Positions 8,305 through 17,236 of a stretch of DNA of 64,000 nucleotides are shown here, piece after piece. Under the pieces are notes generated by a model. The model saw only the letters and a list, made by a program, of their open reading frames with translations. It was not told where the DNA came from and did not search any database. Where the stretch lies: assembly GCF_019797865.1 (NCBI RefSeq), contig NZ_CP081869.1:2186001-2250000 (forward strand), written 5' to 3'. Within the stretch, counting starts at the first letter, position 1. Each line of letters starts with the position of its first letter. The position numbers and the translations under genes were made by a program. This DNA comes from Chenggangzhangella methanolivorans (lineage in GTDB: Bacteria; Pseudomonadota; Alphaproteobacteria; Rhizobiales; Methylopilaceae).

Positions 8305-8769
8305 CTACTCCACCTTCGTCAGGTGAAGCGTCTCGATCGTGAGCGGGCGCCCGCGCCCGTTCGCGACCGACACGACGACGCGCATCGGCTTCCAGCGCGC
8401 GGCCTCCTCGGCCTGCTTGCGCGCGGCCTGCGGATCATCGCCGCCGGCCCCTTCCCCGCCCGCGGCGGCCCCGGCCTTCGGCGGCGGCGCGGCCTGCAGC
8501 GGCAGGACGATCGGCTCGGTCGAAACCGTCCAGGCCAAGCCGTCGGTCTCGCCGGTCCGCACGCCGGGCGCGGCGGCGAGCCGGTCGAGCTCGGTCTCGA
8601 CGAGCGAGCGCGCCACCGCCTCGGCCGCAAGCGTCGACTGGGCGCGGTCGAGCCCGAGCCGCGCGGTCACGAAGCCGCGCACCGTCACGACCATCACGAC
8701 CGCGAGCACGACGAGCGCCACCAGCGTCTCGATCAGCGTGAAGCCCGCCCGGGCGCCGCCGCGCGTCAT
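8305..8769 (-). CDS. gspI: type II secretion minor pseudopilin GspI
   Basis: 154-aa pseudopilin. I start it at the ATG at 8769, which overlaps the gspH stop by 4 bp (ATGA). The longer upstream frame is Arg-rich antisense-like sequence. The leader MTRGGARAG is followed by FTLIETLVALVVLAVVMVV, the classical cleavage site and N-terminal helix. A Gly/Ala-rich loop follows (residues 105-125). It forms the quasi-helical tip with GspJ and GspK in known systems. Confidence 0.82.
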   Translation of the reverse strand: MTRGGARAGFTLIETLVALVVLAVVMVVTVRGFVTARLGLDRAQSTLAAEAVARSLVETELDRLAAAPGVRTGETDGLAWTVSTEPIVLPLQAAPPPKAGAAAGGEGAGGDDPQAARKQAEEAARWKPMRVVVSVANGRGRPLTIETLHLTKVE

Positions 8770-9251
8770 TGCGCGCGCCTGTCGTCGGCGCGGATCTCGA
8801 CCGCGGAGGTGAGGCGGTCGACGGTGAGCTTCAGCCGCCGCCCGCCGCCGGCGTCGAGCGTCAGCTCGCCGCCGCTCGAGCGGCCGTCGGGAAAGAAGCG
8901 GAATCCGGAGAAGCGGTCGGCGGAGAGCCGCATGCCGATCGCGGTCGGCATCCACACCGTCTCGGCGCCCGCCCCGGAGGCGACGCGGCGGCGGCCGAAA
9001 TCGACGACGCTCGCCACCTCCTTGTCGAGCCGGCGCGCGGCGTCGCGGTCCTTGCGCAGGAGAGCCGCGGCCTCGTAGGCCTTGGTGCGGAGCGCGGCGC
9101 CGCCGTCGAACGGGCGCGCCCGCGGCAGCGCCAGCGTCGCCACCAGCGCGATCAGCGCGAGCGCGAGCATCAGTTCGATGAGCGCGAAGCCCCCGCGGGC
9201 GCCGCGCCCCGACCGTAATCCGTCAGTCGTTGACGATGTCGGCCGCGTCAC
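8766..9251 (-). CDS. gspH: type II secretion minor pseudopilin GspH
   Basis: 161-aa pseudopilin with a basic leader ending RGARGG, then FALIELMLALALIALVATLA, which has the conserved Glu at +5. The C-terminal half resembles the GspH beta-sandwich (GFRFFPDGRSSGGELTLD). The frame overlaps the 3' end of gspG by 29 bp, so translation may be coupled. It sits between gspG and gspI in the standard order. Confidence 0.84.
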   Translation of the reverse strand: MTRPTSSTTDGLRSGRGARGGFALIELMLALALIALVATLALPRARPFDGGAALRTKAYEAAALLRKDRDAARRLDKEVASVVDFGRRRVASGAGAETVWMPTAIGMRLSADRFSGFRFFPDGRSSGGELTLDAGGGRRLKLTVDRLTSAVEIRADDRRAQ

Positions 9252-9672
9252 CTTCGCCTCCGCGGCGGCCGTCCGAGCCGAGCGACGAGATCCCGTATGC
9301 CTTGGTGCGGCCGGGCGTGCGGTATTCGTACGCGTTGCCCCACGGGTCCATCGGAATGGATCCCTGCTGGACGTAGGGACCGGCCCACTTGTCCTGGCCG
9401 GCCGGGGCCTTCACCAGCGACTGGAGCCCCTCCGAGGTCGTCGGGTAGCGGCCCATGTCGAGGTAGTAGAGGTCGAGCGCCGCCGAGAAGGACTGGAGCT
9501 GCAGCCGCGCGGCGCGCTCGCGCGAGCTCGACAGATAGCCGAGGACGCGGGGGCCCACGAGGCTCATCACGAGCCCGAGGATGACCAGCACGACGAGCAG
9601 CTCCACCAGCGTGAAGCCGCCCGTGCGGTCGCGGCGCGAAGCCCTGTCGGGGCGGGTCCTGAAAATCGTCAT
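9223..9672 (-). CDS. gspG: type II secretion major pseudopilin GspG
   Basis: 149-aa major pseudopilin that builds the pseudopilus. The leader ends RTGG and is followed by FTLVELLVVLVILGLVMSLV, a textbook prepilin cleavage site and helix. Family landmarks follow: LDLYYLDMGRYPTTSEGLQS, the WAGPYV segment, DPWGNAYEYRTPG and SLGSDGRRGGEG, the region that binds calcium in GspG. Strong family match and normal length. Confidence 0.95.
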   Translation of the reverse strand: MTIFRTRPDRASRRDRTGGFTLVELLVVLVILGLVMSLVGPRVLGYLSSSRERAARLQLQSFSAALDLYYLDMGRYPTTSEGLQSLVKAPAGQDKWAGPYVQQGSIPMDPWGNAYEYRTPGRTKAYGISSLGSDGRRGGEGDAADIVND

Positions 9673-9684
9673 GCGCGGAAAACC

Positions 9685-10896
9685 CTACACCAGAAGATCG
9701 TTGATGCTCGTCAGCGCCGTCATCACCGACACGATAAGCCAGCCGACGAGCGCCGCCACAAGCATCATCATCACGGGACCGATGACGGCGACGAGACGGC
9801 GCAGGCTCGTCTCGAGCTTCGTCTCGTAGAAGCTCGAGATCCGCGACGCGCTGTCCGGAAGCCGCCCGGACTCCTCTCCCACGCGCAGCATCTGCGTCAC
9901 ATGCGCCGGAAGGAAGGCGTGCCGCGACAAGGCCTCCGACAGCCGGTGGCCTTGCCGCACGTCCGCGATCGCGGCGTCGATGGCGAGCGCGGCCGAGGGC
10001 ACGCGCACGATGTCGCGGATGAGCCGCAGCGCGTTGGTGATCGGCACGCCGTTCGCCAGCAGGATCGCGAGCGTGCGGCAGAAGGTGACGGTGAGCTCGT
10101 GGTTGAGCATCGTGCCGGTCAACGGCAGCCGGGAGAACAGGCGCACGAACAGGTTGCCGCCGCGGCTCAGGCGGCTTGCGAGCAGCAGGAGCACGAGCGC
10201 GCCCGCGACGCCGATCACCAGCAGGTCGACATTGTCGCGGAACCAGCGCGACAGGTCGAACACGAAGGTGGTCGAGGGCGACAGCCGCGAGCGAAACCCC
10301 TGCAGCGCGCCCTCGAACTGCGGGATGACGAACAGCAGCACGAACGACATCACGCCGAGCGCCGCGACGAACAGGAAGGCCGGATAGGCGATCGCCGAGG
10401 TGAAGGAGCGCTTCAGCTTCTCGTTGCGCTGCCGCTCGGTCGCGATGTCGGAGAGCGCTTCCTCGAGCCGGCCGGCGCTTTCGGCCACCTGCACGGTCTG
10501 GACATAGACCGGCGGGAAGGAGCGCGGGTGAAGGCTGAGCGCCTGGCTGAAGCTCTTGCCGCCCGCGATCTCGAGATGAAGCTCCTCGATGAGCCGCACG
10601 AGCCAGCGCCGCCGCTCCATCTGGGTCAGGATCATCAGCGCCTGGTTGAGCGGCACGCCGCCCTTCAGCAGCATCGCGAGGTCGAGCGTGAAGCCGGTGA
10701 TGTGCTCGGGCGAGGGCTCGGGCGTCAGCTGCTCGCGCCAGCTCCGCTTCGGCTTGCCGTCGGTCTCGAAGGCCGAGACGGGCGTGAAGCCCGCGCGGTC
10801 GAGTTCGGCCAGCACTTCCGCGCGCGAGGCCCCCTCCATGGAGCCAGCCACCATCCGGCCCGCAGGGTTGATGGCCTTGTATTCGAACAGCGCCAT
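9685..10896 (-). CDS. gspF: type II secretion inner-membrane platform protein GspF
   Basis: 403-aa polytopic membrane protein, the usual GspF length, with two repeated cytoplasmic GspF domains (about residues 70-190 and 275-395). Hydrophobic segments lie near residues 170-190 and 220-240 and at the C-terminus. Recognisable stretches are MLLKGGVPLNQALMIL, AIAYPAFLFVAALGVM and VMMMLVAALVGWLIVSVM. It anchors the GspE ATPase and links it to pseudopilus assembly. It lies between the prepilin peptidase gene and gspG. Confidence 0.94.
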   Translation of the reverse strand: MALFEYKAINPAGRMVAGSMEGASRAEVLAELDRAGFTPVSAFETDGKPKRSWREQLTPEPSPEHITGFTLDLAMLLKGGVPLNQALMILTQMERRRWLVRLIEELHLEIAGGKSFSQALSLHPRSFPPVYVQTVQVAESAGRLEEALSDIATERQRNEKLKRSFTSAIAYPAFLFVAALGVMSFVLLFVIPQFEGALQGFRSRLSPSTTFVFDLSRWFRDNVDLLVIGVAGALVLLLLASRLSRGGNLFVRLFSRLPLTGTMLNHELTVTFCRTLAILLANGVPITNALRLIRDIVRVPSAALAIDAAIADVRQGHRLSEALSRHAFLPAHVTQMLRVGEESGRLPDSASRISSFYETKLETSLRRLVAVIGPVMMMLVAALVGWLIVSVMTALTSINDLLV

Positions 10897-10916
10897 GGCG
10901 GGTCAGCCGGCCGCGG

Positions 10917-11468
10917 TCATGCGAGCAGGTCCGCGGCCTGTTCGAGGCCCGAGCCCCACACCGCAAGGACCGCCGGCGCAAGCAGCGCGCCGAGCGGAAG
11001 ACGCGCCTCGGCGGAGCTGCGCAGCGCGAGCGCGACCGCAAGGCCCGCGAGCGAGGCTGCGAACAGCGCGAGCGCGAAGCCCGCCGGGCCCACCAGAACG
11101 CCGGCGGCCGCCGCGAGCTTCACGTCGCCGAAGCCCAGCCCGTCATGGCCGCGCAGCCGGTAGTAGATCTCCCGCACGCCCCACAGCGCCGCCCCACAGA
11201 GCGCGCCGGAGCCGAGCGCGAGCAACGCGGTTTCGGACGAGAACCCGTCGGAGGCGAAGCGGACGCCGAGCGCTAACGCGCCCAGCGCGAAATTGGCGCC
11301 GTCCGGGATCGTGAAGTCGCGCACGTCGCTCCAGGAGATCCAGATGACGGCGAGGCAGAGCGCGAGCGCGCCGGTCGGCGCGGCGGTGCGCGGTTCGAAC
11401 GCGATCAGCGCCGCCAGAGCGAGCGCGGCGGCCGCGACCCCGGTTTCGAGCATGACGTCGCGCGCCAT
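10917..11468 (-). CDS. A24-family prepilin peptidase (short GspO-type)
   Basis: 183-aa membrane aspartyl protease expected to cleave the pseudopilin leaders encoded just downstream. Both catalytic aspartates are visible: one in ISWSDVRDF near residue 48 and one in the signature GFGDVKL near residue 116. The N-terminal cytoplasmic methylase domain with its zinc-binding cysteines, present in classical GspO/PilD, is absent. The length therefore matches short TadV/CpaA-like enzymes. Its position between gspD and gspF ties it to type II secretion rather than Tad pili. Confidence 0.88.
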   Translation of the reverse strand: MARDVMLETGVAAAALALAALIAFEPRTAAPTGALALCLAVIWISWSDVRDFTIPDGANFALGALALGVRFASDGFSSETALLALGSGALCGAALWGVREIYYRLRGHDGLGFGDVKLAAAAGVLVGPAGFALALFAASLAGLAVALALRSSAEARLPLGALLAPAVLAVWGSGLEQAADLLA

Positions 11469-11478
11469 GGCCGGCGCG

Positions 11479-13839
11479 TCACTTCGAATAATTGGCCCGC
11501 GTCGCGCCCTGCGGCGGGCGCGCGACCAGGAGCCGCGACCGGAACTCCTCGGCGACCGACTGCGCGTCCTCGCCGGTGCGGATGACGGTCGGCCGGATGA
11601 AGACGACGAGCTCGGTGCGCTGGTTGAGGCGCGAGCGCTGGCCGAACAGGCCGCCGACGCCCGGCAGGTCGCCGAGCAGCGGCACCTGGTTCTTGCCGCG
11701 CTCGTCGCGCTTGGAGATGAGGCCGGCGAGCAGCACCGTCTGGCCGCTGGTGACCGAGATGTTGCTGGCCACGCGGCGCTTCGACAGCGTCGGCGTCAGC
11801 GTGTTGGCGCCGCTGCCGCCGCGCACCGAGGAGATTTCCTGCTCGATCTGCATGGTGACGGCGTCGTTGGAGCCGATGCGCGGCGTGACGTTCAGGATCA
11901 CGCCCGTGTCCTTGTACTCGACCGAGCTCAGCAGCGAGGGGTTGTTGGGGTTCACCTGGTTGGCGGTGGCGAGCGACTGGGTCTGGACCGGCACCTCGTC
12001 GCCGACCTGGAAGTTCGCCGGCTGGTTCTCGGCGACGACGAGCGAGGGCGAGGACAGCACCTCGACGTCGGTGACCTGGTCGAGCGCGGAGATCAGCACG
12101 TCCGGGCTCGAATTGGTGCCGAGCAGGATGTTGAAGCCCGGCGCGAGCTTGCCGAGCGCGTTGGCGGCGCTGCCGAACAGGCTGACCGAGCCGTTGTTGT
12201 TGCCGAGCCCGACATTCTGAGACTTCACGAAATATTCGACGCCCTGCTTCATCTCGTCGTTCAGCGTCACCTCGGCGATGGTGGCCTGGATCGCGACCTG
12301 AAGCGGCGCGCTGTCGAGCTGGCGGAGCGCGGCGAGGATCTTCTGGTAGGTGTAGCCGTCGGCGTAGACCACCACGGCGTTGTTGGCGGGGTCGGCGCTG
12401 ATCAGCACGTTCGCGCGATCGCCCTGCGACTGGCTGGTGAGGTCGATCGAGTCGCCGCCGCTCTCCTGGCCGGACTGAGAGCCCTCGGTCTGCTCGCCGA
12501 AATTCGGGTTGTTGAAGGCCGACTGCTGCCCGGCGCCCGCGCGCCCCTGCAGCGAGGCGCGGGCGGCGTCGGAGCCAGAGCTCGACGAGCCCGAGCCGAA
12601 GCTCGAGGAGCCGGAGCCGAAGCCCGACGATGAGGAGGAGCCGCTTTCCGATCCGTTGCGGTCGAACGCCGAGGAGCTCGCGCCCGCGCTGCGCTGGCCG
12701 GTGCTCGCCGAGGCGCCGCGGCCGCCGTCGCCGCCGGCCCGGAACAGGGTCGAGACGATGCGGGCGAGCTCCTTGGAGTCGCGGTACCGCGCCTTGTAGA
12801 CGAAGACGTTCTCGGAGCCGCTCTGGGTGTCGCGGTCGAGACGGCGCACCCAGGTCTCGGCGCGCTTCAGCAGCGCCGGGTTCTTGCTCACCACCATCAC
12901 GGCGCGCAGGCGCCCGATCGGCTTGAACTGAATGACGCCGCCGGAAGCCCCCTTCTCGGCGTCGAACACGCGGTTGAGCTCGGCCACGACCGCGTCCGGC
13001 GCGGCGCGGCGGACCTCGTAGATGCCGACCGCCTGGTTCTGCATCCAGTCGGCGTCGAACGACATGATGGCCTCGATGGCCTCCTGGCGCTTCGAGCCGG
13101 GGCCGCGCACCACCATGGCGTTGCGCGCCTGGTCGACCCGCAGGCCGTCGTTCTCGGTGATGAAGCCCGCGACGAGCTTGCCCATGGTGGCGGCAGAGAC
13201 GTGGCGCAGCGGCACGACCGAGACGCCATAGCTCGGCTGCGTGGCGAAAGGCGTGTCGACCACGCCGCCGCCGACCGAGGTCGGCGCGATGCGGTAGCCG
13301 CCGGCCGACTTCGTCATCGAGAAGCCGTTGGCGTTGAGCGAGGCCTCGAGCGCCGAAAGCAGCTCCTGGCTGTTCATGGCGCGCGGCGAGGAGATCGTGA
13401 CCTTGCCCGAGACGTCCTCGGTCATGGTGTAGTTGATGCGCAGCGTCTCGCCGAGCACCGCCTGGACGACCTCGCGCACGTCCGCATTCTCGAAATTGAG
13501 GCGATAGGCGCCGCCGCGCGCGCCGTTCCCGGCCTCGCTCTGGCCTACGGCGCCGCCCTCGTCGGCGTCGCCCACGAAGGCCATCGGCTTCAGCGTCGCC
13601 TCCGAGCCCGCAGGGCCGTCGGTCGCGACGATGTTGGTGGTCGCGGAGTTCGCGACGGTCATCGCGAGCGGGCCCGAGCGCTCCGATCGCGGCTGGCGCG
13701 CCTTGAGATCGGTGAACAGGCCGGTGTTCATCAGCGAGGAGCGCGGAGCCGCCTCCTCGGTGGTCGCCGAGCAGCCGACGAGCATGCCGAGGCACGCCAG
13801 TCCGCCCGCAACGACGCCCGCGAAACGCACCGCATTCAT
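11479..13839 (-). CDS. gspD: type II secretion outer-membrane secretin GspD
   Basis: 786-aa secretin, the outer-membrane channel. I start at the ATG at 13839, preceded by GGGGTG, because this gives a lipoprotein signal with lipobox LVGC (Cys near residue 23); the longer frame adds 24 residues that do not fit. N0-N3 ring domains run to about residue 550. A Ser/Gly-rich stretch of roughly 100 residues interrupts them (about residues 375-480). The secretin barrel follows, with VPVQTQSLATANQVN, EYKDTGVILNVTPRIG, LLAGLISKRDERGKNQVPLLGD (the strongest secretin motif, shown here to its Asp) and VVFIRPTVI. First gene of the minus arm. Confidence 0.93.
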   Translation of the reverse strand: MNAVRFAGVVAGGLACLGMLVGCSATTEEAAPRSSLMNTGLFTDLKARQPRSERSGPLAMTVANSATTNIVATDGPAGSEATLKPMAFVGDADEGGAVGQSEAGNGARGGAYRLNFENADVREVVQAVLGETLRINYTMTEDVSGKVTISSPRAMNSQELLSALEASLNANGFSMTKSAGGYRIAPTSVGGGVVDTPFATQPSYGVSVVPLRHVSAATMGKLVAGFITENDGLRVDQARNAMVVRGPGSKRQEAIEAIMSFDADWMQNQAVGIYEVRRAAPDAVVAELNRVFDAEKGASGGVIQFKPIGRLRAVMVVSKNPALLKRAETWVRRLDRDTQSGSENVFVYKARYRDSKELARIVSTLFRAGGDGGRGASASTGQRSAGASSSAFDRNGSESGSSSSSGFGSGSSSFGSGSSSSGSDAARASLQGRAGAGQQSAFNNPNFGEQTEGSQSGQESGGDSIDLTSQSQGDRANVLISADPANNAVVVYADGYTYQKILAALRQLDSAPLQVAIQATIAEVTLNDEMKQGVEYFVKSQNVGLGNNNGSVSLFGSAANALGKLAPGFNILLGTNSSPDVLISALDQVTDVEVLSSPSLVVAENQPANFQVGDEVPVQTQSLATANQVNPNNPSLLSSVEYKDTGVILNVTPRIGSNDAVTMQIEQEISSVRGGSGANTLTPTLSKRRVASNISVTSGQTVLLAGLISKRDERGKNQVPLLGDLPGVGGLFGQRSRLNQRTELVVFIRPTVIRTGEDAQSVAEEFRSRLLVARPPQGATRANYSK

Positions 13840-14626
13840 CACCAACACCCCGAACCACGCAGCCCCGAGCTGCGAAGATTTCATTGAAAGCGCTGGAACG
13901 GCAAAAGTCAAACCAAGGCGAAGCGCGAGAATTTGGTTAAAACAGCGTCGTAAAATCGAGATAATCGGGCGCAGGAAATAATTTCAATGCTTGACGAAAC
14001 GCGATTAACAACATTCCGACACACGTTTAATAACAAAGAAAGAAACGATGCGACGAAAGTCGGCGAGAGCAGCGCCGAGGCGCCGTTTCGACTCGGAAGC
14101 GGCCTGACGAGACGTCTGCGGCGCAGCCGCGCCCGGCGGGGTTCGCCATTGCGGCCGCACGACAACTTTCCGCCCGCGCGCCGCCTCATTCCAAGCTGGG
14201 GTCATCTGCGTCATGATGATGTCGCAGGGCCACACCCGCCGCATCTTGGTCGGAACCAACTAAGACCAAAGTTTCGAGCACGATCTGGATCGGTAGACGC
14301 CCAACGAAATCAGGCCCAGCCAAGTTGTCGACCGTCGTCATCTGGCTGTCGCGACAACGGAATCTTGAGGTCGGACAGAATTCGCCGTTGACTTGGACGC
14401 CCCCGTCGCGCTCAGGTGGTATCTGGCAGGCAGGCGATCGTCCTTGACGCGCATGCCGGCGCATCCGCGTCGCGTTCCCGATTTCAAACCGCATTTTTCG
14501 GTCCCCGGCTCGCGCAGATCGAGCCGGCAAAGAACGCTCGACGGCTTCGGACGCCTGGGTCCGACCGGCCGGACGCGCGCGTTCCGGATCCGATCTCGAA
14601 AATCCGATCTCCAAGGGAGCACTGGC
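13840..14626. other. non-coding interval between the two gsp arms
   Basis: 787 bp without a convincing gene. The part nearest gspD (about 13910-14050) is clearly AT-rich against its surroundings and holds promoter-like words. From about 14060 the composition returns to GC-rich. Short open frames on both strands there look like noise or decayed sequence that I could not assign to a family. The 11-mer CGTTTAATAAC (14024-14034) also occurs in the tetR operator region at 29647-29657. Confidence 0.6.
13959..13987 (-). promoter_or_regulatory. candidate gspD promoter
   Basis: On the minus strand TTGAAA (13987-13982) and TTATCT (13964-13959) are spaced 17 bp in the AT-rich block, about 120 bp before the chosen gspD start. 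The match to a sigma-70-type promoter is reasonable but unsupported by other evidence. Confidence 0.35.
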
Positions 14627-15337
14627 ATGAAGACGTTCGACAAGAAGATGTTCTGCGCCGCGCTCGTCGGCCTCGCCGCGACGGTCGCCGCGGGCCGCGC
14701 CGAAGCCGCCTGCCCGGTCACCCCCGAGGCGCTGAAGTCCGCGCTCGTCAAGGCCGACGAGAAGGACTCGACCGGCCTCAACAATCATTACTGGGCGGTG
14801 GCGGTCGACCGCACCGGCGCGGTCTGCGCCGTCGCCTATTCGGGCGAGACCACCGCGAGCCAGTGGCTGCTCTCGCGCCAGATCGCGGCCGCCAAGGCGT
14901 TCACCGCCAACGGCCTCAGCCAGGACGGCGCGCCGCTCTCCACCGCTCAGCTCTATCCGTGGGTTCAGGGCAGCCCGAGCGGCGGCAATCCGCTGTTCGG
15001 CCTTGCGGCCGGCAATCCGCTCGACGGCGCGACGGTCTATGACGGCAATTACGACAAGTTCGGCACCGCGCAGGATCCGCTGATCGGCAAGCGCGTCGGC
15101 GGCACGATCACGTTCGGCGGCGGCGTCGGCCTCTATGACGGCGACAAGGCGATCGGCGGGCTCGGCCTGTCGGGCGACACCGCCTGCGCCGACCACTCGA
15201 CCGCCTGGCGCACCCGCAAGCTCCTGAAGCTCGCGCCCTCGAACCCGACCGACAAGCTCACCTTCGACGACCTCGCCGGCCACCCCCACTGCCCGAACGA
15301 CGCCGACACGCAAGGCGTCAACAAACCCAACGCCTGA
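14627..15337 (+). CDS. secreted HbpS/GlcG-like (DUF336) heme-binding-family protein
   Basis: 236-aa exported protein. It starts at the ATG at 14627 behind AAGGGA and has a Sec-type signal peptide (MKTFDKKMFCAALVGLAATV, cleavage near AGRAEA-A). The mature part matches the GlcG/HbpS fold: NNHYWAVAVDRTGAVCAVAY, SRQIAAAKAFTANGLS, GGTITFGGGVGLYDGDKAIG and GLGLSGDTACADH. Family members bind heme or small molecules; the function of this one is unknown. The gene stands alone between the divergent gsp arms, with its own terminator, so a link to type II secretion (for example as a substrate) is inference from position only. Confidence 0.83.
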   Translation: MKTFDKKMFCAALVGLAATVAAGRAEAACPVTPEALKSALVKADEKDSTGLNNHYWAVAVDRTGAVCAVAYSGETTASQWLLSRQIAAAKAFTANGLSQDGAPLSTAQLYPWVQGSPSGGNPLFGLAAGNPLDGATVYDGNYDKFGTAQDPLIGKRVGGTITFGGGVGLYDGDKAIGGLGLSGDTACADHSTAWRTRKLLKLAPSNPTDKLTFDDLAGHPHCPNDADTQGVNKPNA

Positions 15338-15360
15338 CCGGCCTCCGATCACATCCTTCG

Positions 15361-15395
15361 ACGCGCGCCGGCCAGCCCGGCGCGCGTTCGTTTTT
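15361..15395 (+). terminator. rho-independent terminator of the HbpS-like gene
   Basis: An 11-bp perfect stem, ACGCGCGCCGG (15361-15371) with CCGGCGCGCGT (15377-15387), has a 5-nt loop and is followed by TCGTTTTT (15388-15395). It lies 24 bp after the stop codon and separates this gene from gspE, which must have its own start of transcription in 15396-15466. Confidence 0.85.
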
Positions 15396-15466
15396 GTCGA
15401 TTAAGCTCTTCGCGATATGCTGTCCCGGCCCGGACCCGCTCCGTCCCGGTCCCACAGACGCCGGAC

Positions 15467-17143
15467 ATGAACGCACCGACGCCGCCACCGACAGAACTCG
15501 CCGGACATCTGAACCGGCTCGGCCTCCTGGTCGACATGCCGGCGCCCGCCGACCGGCCGGCCTCGGCCGCGCGCGCGAGCGGCGAAGCCGAGGCGCTGTG
15601 GCGCGCGGGCGCTGTCCCGGCGCCCGACCTCGCCGAAGCGCTCGCCGGGCTCCACCGCGTGCAGCGCATGAGCTTCGCGGAGGTCGCCGCCGCCCGCCCG
15701 CGCATCGAGGGGCTGTCGCGCAACTTCCTGCGCGAGGCCTTCGCCTATCCGTTCGAGCTCGACGGCGCCGTCGCGATCGCGGTCGCGGACCCGACCGGCG
15801 AGCATCTGCCGGCCGTCCGGCTCGCGCTCGGAGGCGCGCCGCGGCTCGTGATCGTCTCCTTCGAGGAGATCGACCTGCTGTTCGAGCGGGCGACGCCAGA
15901 CGCCGCGGGCCATGCGGCGCAGGGCGCGGACGCCGCCGCCGCGGCCGACACCGTCGAGGCGCTGAAGGATCTTGCGCGCGGCGCGCCGGTGGTGCGGCTC
16001 GTCGACCAGCTCATGGAGCGGGCGATCGACCTCGGCGCCACCGACATCCACATCGAGACCGGCCGCGACGAGCTGCGCGTGCGGCTTCGCGTCGACGGCC
16101 ATCTGCGCACCGAGCAGACCGCCCCCCGGCACCTCGCCGCCGCGGTCATCTCGCGCGTAAAAATCCTCGCCAATCTCGACATCGCCGAGCGCCGCCTGCC
16201 GCAGGACGGGCGCGCCAACGTGTTCATCGGCCGCAACGAGGCGGATCTGCGCGTCGCCACCATGCCGACCATGTATGGCGAGACGGCCGTGCTGCGCATC
16301 CTCTTGAAGGATTCGCGCCTGCTCGAATTCGAGCGCATCGGCCTCGGCGGGCGCGATCTCGCGGCCTTCAAGTCGCTGCTCGCCGAGCCCCATGGCATCG
16401 TCATCGTCACCGGGCCGACGGGCTCGGGCAAGACCACGACGCTTGCGACCGCGATGCAGGTGCTGAACGACCCGACGCGCAAGATCGTGACCGTCGAGGA
16501 CCCGATCGAGTACCAGATCCCGGGCGTCCACCAGACCCAGATCAAGCCGTCGATCGGGCTCACCTTCGCGACCGCGCTGCGCTCGTTCCTGCGCCACGAC
16601 CCCGACGTCATCATGGTGGGCGAAATGCGCGACGCCGAGACCGCCGCGGTCGGCGCGCAGGCCGCGCTCACCGGCCATCTCGTGCTGACGACGCTCCACA
16701 CCAATTCGGCGACCGATTCGGTGGTGCGCCTCGCGGACATGGGGGTCGAGAGCTATCTCATCGCCTCGGCGCTGCGCGGCGTGCTCGGCCAGCGCCTCGT
16801 GCGCCGGCTCTGCGAGCGCTGCAAGCGCGAGGACGCGCGCGAGGCCGAGACGGCGCGCGCGCTCGCCGAGGAGCGCGGCTTCCGCATCGACCCGATGGCG
16901 CGCTTCTTCGCCGCGCAGGGCTGCGCGGCCTGCGGCCAGACCGGCTATCGCGGCCGCGTCGGCGTGTTCGAGGTGATGCGGGTGGACGACCACGTCCGCA
17001 GCATGATCCGCGAGAACCCGGATCCGACCGCGATGCTGGCCGCGGCCCGCAAGGGCGGCCTCACCACCATGCTGGAGGACGGCGTGGCGAAAGCCGGCCG
17101 CGGAATGACCACCATCTCTGAAGTGTTGCGGACGACGGGTTAG
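15467..17143 (+). CDS. gspE: type II secretion ATPase GspE
   Basis: 558-aa hexameric cytoplasmic ATPase that powers pseudopilus assembly. N1E-like region at about 1-150, then the ATPase core. Walker A is GPTGSGKTTT (about residue 320), the Asp box is VTVEDPIEYQIPGVHQTQ, Walker B is DPDVIMVGEMRD, and the His box is LVLTTLHTNSATD. The zinc-binding tetracysteine CERC...CAAC near residues 450-490 is the GspE/PilB hallmark. It begins the plus-strand arm followed by gspL, gspM and the N/C gene. Confidence 0.95.
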   Translation: MNAPTPPPTELAGHLNRLGLLVDMPAPADRPASAARASGEAEALWRAGAVPAPDLAEALAGLHRVQRMSFAEVAAARPRIEGLSRNFLREAFAYPFELDGAVAIAVADPTGEHLPAVRLALGGAPRLVIVSFEEIDLLFERATPDAAGHAAQGADAAAAADTVEALKDLARGAPVVRLVDQLMERAIDLGATDIHIETGRDELRVRLRVDGHLRTEQTAPRHLAAAVISRVKILANLDIAERRLPQDGRANVFIGRNEADLRVATMPTMYGETAVLRILLKDSRLLEFERIGLGGRDLAAFKSLLAEPHGIVIVTGPTGSGKTTTLATAMQVLNDPTRKIVTVEDPIEYQIPGVHQTQIKPSIGLTFATALRSFLRHDPDVIMVGEMRDAETAAVGAQAALTGHLVLTTLHTNSATDSVVRLADMGVESYLIASALRGVLGQRLVRRLCERCKREDAREAETARALAEERGFRIDPMARFFAAQGCAACGQTGYRGRVGVFEVMRVDDHVRSMIRENPDPTAMLAAARKGGLTTMLEDGVAKAGRGMTTISEVLRTTG

Positions 17144-17236
17144 ACTGCCCCGCCGCGGATTGACCGCGGGTCGGCGGCGGATAAGGCTCGCGGCCGAAAT
17201 CGCGTGACAGCCGGTTGAGGCGAAGGTTCGGGTCGC

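Noticed and set aside
9082..11163. A plus-strand open frame of nearly 700 codons across gspG-gspF
   Set aside because: Antisense to clear gsp genes; low-complexity charged product without recognisable motifs.
14060..14580. Small open frames between the gsp arms as genes or transposase remnants
   Set aside because: No frame has continuous coding character, a ribosome site or a recognisable family; reported only as non-coding interval.
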